64,000 nucleotides of DNA from Actinoallomurus sp963823735. GTDB lineage: Bacteria > Actinomycetota > Actinomycetes > Streptosporangiales > Streptosporangiaceae. The notes beneath the pieces were generated by a model that searched no databases, was not told the DNA's origin, and was given only the letters and a program-made list of their open reading frames with translations. Position 1 is the stretch's first letter, and each line of letters opens with the position of its first letter. The translations under genes and the position numbers were made by a program. The stretch spans positions 1,922,001 to 1,986,000 of the forward strand of contig CAWGMO010000001.1 in assembly GCA_963823735.1 (NCBI GenBank). Reading direction: 5' to 3'. Shown one piece after another: positions 61,267-64,000 of the stretch.

Positions 61267-63099
61267 GTGGTCAAGGTACGGGTCCGCAGGACGACCGCAG
61301 CCCTGGCAGCCGCAGCGCTGGTCGCGTCGGTGAGTTCGGCCTGCTTCGCAGAGCCCTCACCGCTGCCGACCGTCCGCGACTTCCTCGTCGCCTGGCAGAA
61401 CGGCAACTACAACGCGGCGGCCGGGGAGACCAACGGCAACCGCAAGGCGGTCTCGGCGGCGCTGCAGGCCCTGCCGGGCCAGCTCGACCTCGCCTCGCTC
61501 CACCTGGCGATCGGTCACGTCCGCAAGAACAACAACGACGCGACCGCGCAGTTCGAGGTCAAGATGGACCTCGGTGACAACGGCCCGCCCTGGGACTACG
61601 GCAGCGAGATGCACCTGCACCGCTCCGGAGGCAACTGGAAGGTCGTCTGGAACTCCTCGATCATCCACCCGCGTCTGCAGACCGGCCAGCGCCTCGCGGT
61701 CGTGACGGAGACGCCGCAGCGCGCCTACATCGAGGACGCCAAGGCCCACACGCTGACGAAGAAGACGAAGGTCCTCATCTTCGGCGTCCTGCCCGGCCAG
61801 CTCGCGCAGCCGACGCAGACCCTCGGCAAGCTCGCCAAGATCACGCACCTTGACCTCGACCGGGTGCTCGGCCGCGTACGCTCCGCGCCGCCGCAGGAGT
61901 TCCTGCCGCTGGTCACCCTCCAGCTTCCGGCCCAGACCGGCGACGCCGCACAGCTCCTGCAGGTCCCCGGCGTGCAGGCGCGCACCAAGTACCTCCCGAT
62001 CGCCCCGGCCGCCGCGAGCGACGTCGTCGGCGAGCTCGGCCCGGCCACCGCCGAGCGGCTCCAGCAGGTCGGCGCTCCGTACCAGCCCGGCGACACGATC
62101 GGCGTCTCCGGCCTCCAGGTGCTCCAGCAGCGCCGCCTGGCCGGCACCCCCACCGTGAAGATCGTCGCCCAGGACCCGGACGGCGGCCACACGCAGGAGC
62201 TGTACGAGCTGCGCGGCACCCTCAGCGAGCCGGTCCGTACGACCGTCGACCGCAACGTCCAGCTTGCCGCCGAGTCCGCGCTGAACGGCCTGCGGGTCCC
62301 CGCCTCGCTGGCCGCCGTCGACCAGGCCACAGGAGAGATCCGCGGCCTCGCCGACCACCTCACCCAGGGCAAGAACCAAGCGCTCGAAGGCCACTACCCG
62401 CCCGGGATGACCTTCAGCATCATCACCACCCAGGCGCTCCTGGGCTACGACCTGAAGCTGAGCGGCCCGGTCGCCTGCCCGTCCACGTACACGGTCGGCA
62501 ACCAGGTCTTCCACGACTCCGCCTCACGCGGCAAGACCTTCCAGAGCAACTTCGCCCGAAGCTGCCCGACCGCGTTCGCCTCGCTCTACCGGTCCCTGGC
62601 CTACCAGGACCTCCGTACGAGCGCGGCGCGCTTCGGCATCGGCGTGCCCTGGGCCCTCCCGATGCCGTCCTTCTCCGGCTCCGTCCCGGCCCCGGCCAAC
62701 GACGCCGAGCGGGCCGCCTCGATGGTCGGCCAGGGCAAGATCGAGGTCAGCCCGCTGACCATGGCCCTGGCCGCCGGCACGGTGGAGAGCGGCACCTGGA
62801 AGCCCCCCAAGCTCCTGAAGGACCCCAGTAGCGCCCAGCCCATCCAGCCCCAGTCCCTGGACTCCGACTCGATCAACGCCCTCCAGAGCCTGATGCTGTC
62901 CTCGGTCAAGAGCGGCGCGGCCAGAGACGCCAACCTGAGCGGCGTCCCGGTGAGCGGCGTCACCGCCGTCGTGCCGTACGGCTCGGGCAAGACGGTCTCG
63001 TGGTTCGTGGGCTTCCGCGGCCACATCGCCTTCGCCCTGGCCGTCGAAGGCAAGGTCAACGCCGCGAAGGTCGCCGCGAAGTTCCTGCGAGGCACGTAA
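61267..63099 (+). CDS. Degenerate penicillin-binding protein with NTF2-like domain (pseudo-transpeptidase)
   Basis: 610 residues with a GTG start 2 bp after smpB. The lipoprotein-like signal ends VSSAC (Cys26). An NTF2-like (MecA_N) domain lies at ~32-150, a PBP dimerisation-like domain at ~155-315, and a transpeptidase fold at ~330-610. All three catalytic motifs are altered. SxxK is M381-T-F-S384 within YPPGMTFSIITT (normally YPPGSTFK). SxN is S432-C-P434 (normally SCNTAF). The KTG region reads SGVT (563-566), before the conserved WFVGFRGHIAFA. The frame is intact with normal codon use, so this is a maintained non-catalytic protein and not a fresh pseudogene. Probable scaffold or regulator in wall synthesis. 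Confidence 0.88.
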   Translation: MVKVRVRRTTAALAAAALVASVSSACFAEPSPLPTVRDFLVAWQNGNYNAAAGETNGNRKAVSAALQALPGQLDLASLHLAIGHVRKNNNDATAQFEVKMDLGDNGPPWDYGSEMHLHRSGGNWKVVWNSSIIHPRLQTGQRLAVVTETPQRAYIEDAKAHTLTKKTKVLIFGVLPGQLAQPTQTLGKLAKITHLDLDRVLGRVRSAPPQEFLPLVTLQLPAQTGDAAQLLQVPGVQARTKYLPIAPAAASDVVGELGPATAERLQQVGAPYQPGDTIGVSGLQVLQQRRLAGTPTVKIVAQDPDGGHTQELYELRGTLSEPVRTTVDRNVQLAAESALNGLRVPASLAAVDQATGEIRGLADHLTQGKNQALEGHYPPGMTFSIITTQALLGYDLKLSGPVACPSTYTVGNQVFHDSASRGKTFQSNFARSCPTAFASLYRSLAYQDLRTSAARFGIGVPWALPMPSFSGSVPAPANDAERAASMVGQGKIEVSPLTMALAAGTVESGTWKPPKLLKDPSSAQPIQPQSLDSDSINALQSLMLSSVKSGAARDANLSGVPVSGVTAVVPYGSGKTVSWFVGFRGHIAFALAVEGKVNAAKVAAKFLRGT

Positions 63100-63451
63100 G
63101 TTTCCGCAGGTCAGGGACTTTATGATCTCTTGACTCCGGTCACTCAACCATCGCGGCGCGAGCCGGCGTCTTAACGAGTGACTGAGACTCCGCTTGGGGG
63201 GTTGCGGACTCAGTCGCCGTGATGAGACCAGAGCCTCGTCTCGGGGGAGGCTCTGTCGTCCGGACCGGCCCGACCCTGCCGGTCACCCCCGTGGGTGTGC
63301 TTAGTCCACGCCCACGGGGGTTCTCGGTTCCCCCGCACTCCTCGCCACGACCGGTGGGTCCGCCTGATCGGGAATCACGTTGGCGGGGAGGGTGTTGTAC
63401 TTGTAGAGTCGATGTGGACGGGCGCCTCGGTGCCCGGTTGAAAACTCTATA
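63100..63451. other. Structured gap between the pseudo-PBP gene and ssrA
   Basis: 352 bp, no gene. Three hairpins: GACTGAG(AC)TCCGC with GCGGACTCAGTC (63179-63214, 2-nt bulge), CAGAGCCTC/GAGGCTCTG (63229-63255), and an 11-bp stem at 63285-63321. TTGGCG (63380) and TAGAGT (63404), 18 bp apart, are the best promoter candidates for ssrA. That would give a precursor with a 5' leader removed by RNase P. Confidence 0.45.
63285..63321 (+). terminator. Hairpin downstream of the pseudo-PBP gene
   Basis: ACCCCCGTGGG (63285-63295) pairs with CCCACGGGGGT (63311-63321) across a 15-nt loop. It is followed by TCTCGGTT, without a clean T-run. Confidence 0.5.
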
Positions 63452-63823
63452 GGGGGTGACCGGCTTCGACTTCGGTATGTCGAGATATGGGGAAGCGGGC
63501 CGAGGGTTGCGATCGTGACCTCGTTAATCCTGTGATCGCAAATTAATAAGTGCCAATTCTAAGCGCACTCAGTTCGCCCTTGCCGCCTGAGGTTAGGTAG
63601 CGAACTTGTCAGCCTGAGAGTGTCTCCGGCTCAGGGTCTGGCATCGTAAGGAGACTCAACCTGTAAACCCGGCCGCGGGGATTATGGGGAAAACAAACAG
63701 TGGCTGAGCCTGTCGGCGACGCGCCTGCGCGAGCGCCGGGGCTGAGAAAACGTTAAGCAGGCTGCGCCCGGAGAAGCCCTGTCTTGGTACTGAAGGACGC
63801 GGGTTCGATTCCCGCCACCTCCA
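63452..63823 (+). ncRNA. ssrA: tmRNA
   Basis: 372 nt. The 5' acceptor strand GGGGGTG pairs with 3' CACCTCC (one G-U), with discriminator A at 63823. CCA is not encoded. The T arm is GCGGGTTCGATTCCCGC. The 5' end GGGGGTGACCGGCTTCGAC is classical for tmRNA. The mRNA-like part reads GCC AAT TCT AAG CGC ACT CAG TTC GCC CTT GCC GCC TGA, giving tag ANSKRTQFALAA. Works with SmpB to rescue stalled ribosomes and mark products for degradation. Confidence 0.97.
63552..63590 (+). other. tmRNA-encoded proteolysis tag reading frame
   Basis: Resume codon GCC at 63552 and stop TGA at 63588-63590. Tag ANSKRTQFALAA ends in the ALAA degron seen by ClpXP-type proteases. I recall ANSKRTEFALAA for Thermobifida fusca, which would differ at one residue. 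Confidence 0.9.
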
Positions 63824-63833
63824 CTGACAAAGA

Positions 63834-63870
63834 GCCGCCGACCAGAGCACATCTGGTCGGCGGCTTTTTT
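63834..63870 (+). terminator. Intrinsic terminator of ssrA
   Basis: A perfect 13-bp stem, GCCGCCGACCAGA (63834-63846) and its complement (63852-63864), with loop GCACA and TTTTTT (63865-63870). This is the only textbook T-tailed terminator I see in the window. Beyond it, 63871-64000 holds no supported feature. Confidence 0.9.
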
Positions 63871-64000
63871 GCTGCCCGCCCGCCGGAGTGCCCAGCGACG
63901 GACGGTCCGGCCGCAGGTGACGGCCCGGTTGGACGCTGGCTTCCAGCCGGTGCCGCGCCGGACAGTGCCGTGGTGGACAGCATGGCTGCGCCGACTCGGT

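Noticed and set aside
63656..63983. Minus-strand open frames containing VEVAGIEPASFSTK and WRWRESNPRPS
   Set aside because: They are antisense to the tmRNA 3' end; such peptides are a well-known annotation artefact opposite tmRNA and tRNA genes.
63810..64000. Integration site (att) at the 3' end of ssrA
   Set aside because: tmRNA 3' ends are frequent integration targets, but no duplicated 3' end, integrase or foreign DNA is visible before the window ends.

Overview
The window is about 70% G+C chromosomal DNA from a filamentous or related actinomycete. Evidence for this is an mtrA-mtrB-lpqB operon, an Rv3235-type gene beside secA, long-form HPF, ftsEX next to prfB and smpB, many GTG/TTG starts, ATGA/GTGA start-stop overlaps, and a tmRNA tag (ANSKRTQFALAA) of the type I remember from Streptosporangiales such as Thermobifida. 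Rank below order is not established. I see no phage, insertion sequence, CRISPR array or integrase.

Layout. 0-6.8 kb: the 3' end of a PEP-mutase-family gene converges on a five-gene minus-strand operon (membrane protein, DUF4129, DUF4350, MoxR ATPase, DUF58). 6.9-12.1 kb: mtnA and the mtrAB-lpqB cell-envelope signalling operon. 12.1-21.2 kb: comF, hpf, a LuxR-type response regulator, a YcaQ-like glycosylase, a small membrane protein and secA. 21.6-34.1 kb: an amino-sugar / cell-wall recycling island. 34.2-48.3 kb: metabolic genes and regulators (acyl-CoA dehydrogenase, three HAD proteins, two AraC regulators, pruA, acetoacetyl-CoA synthetase, tryptophan dioxygenase). 48.3-54.2 kb: the giant NAD-glutamate dehydrogenase and galE. 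54.4-57.2 kb: three paralogous lipoproteins. 57.4-63.9 kb: prfB, ftsEX, smpB, a degenerate penicillin-binding protein and ssrA (tmRNA).

The most coherent system is the recycling island. A GntR/UTRA regulator faces a SIS-domain GlcN6P deaminase-like gene across a perfect palindromic operator. HPr and two exported NagZ-type GH3 hexosaminidases follow. A BadF-type amino-sugar kinase is divergent from a MurR/RpiR regulator, MurQ etherase and a three-component sugar ABC importer with no ATPase. Together these would cut GlcNAc-MurNAc fragments outside the membrane, import the sugars, phosphorylate them, remove lactate from MurNAc-6P and deaminate GlcN-6P.

Two features stand out. First, several gene junctions carry decayed tandem duplications: a ~190-bp unit at 428-1030, 90 bp at 2300-2600, 96 bp at 4776-5062, 46 bp at 14041-14224, and weaker ones elsewhere. 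At one of them the ribosome-binding site and start region of the next gene has been copied three times. Second, the gene between smpB and ssrA has the full architecture of a class B-like transpeptidase but has lost the SxxK, SxN and KTG motifs, so it should be a pseudo-enzyme. Coordinates come from reading by eye; no search or alignment was run.
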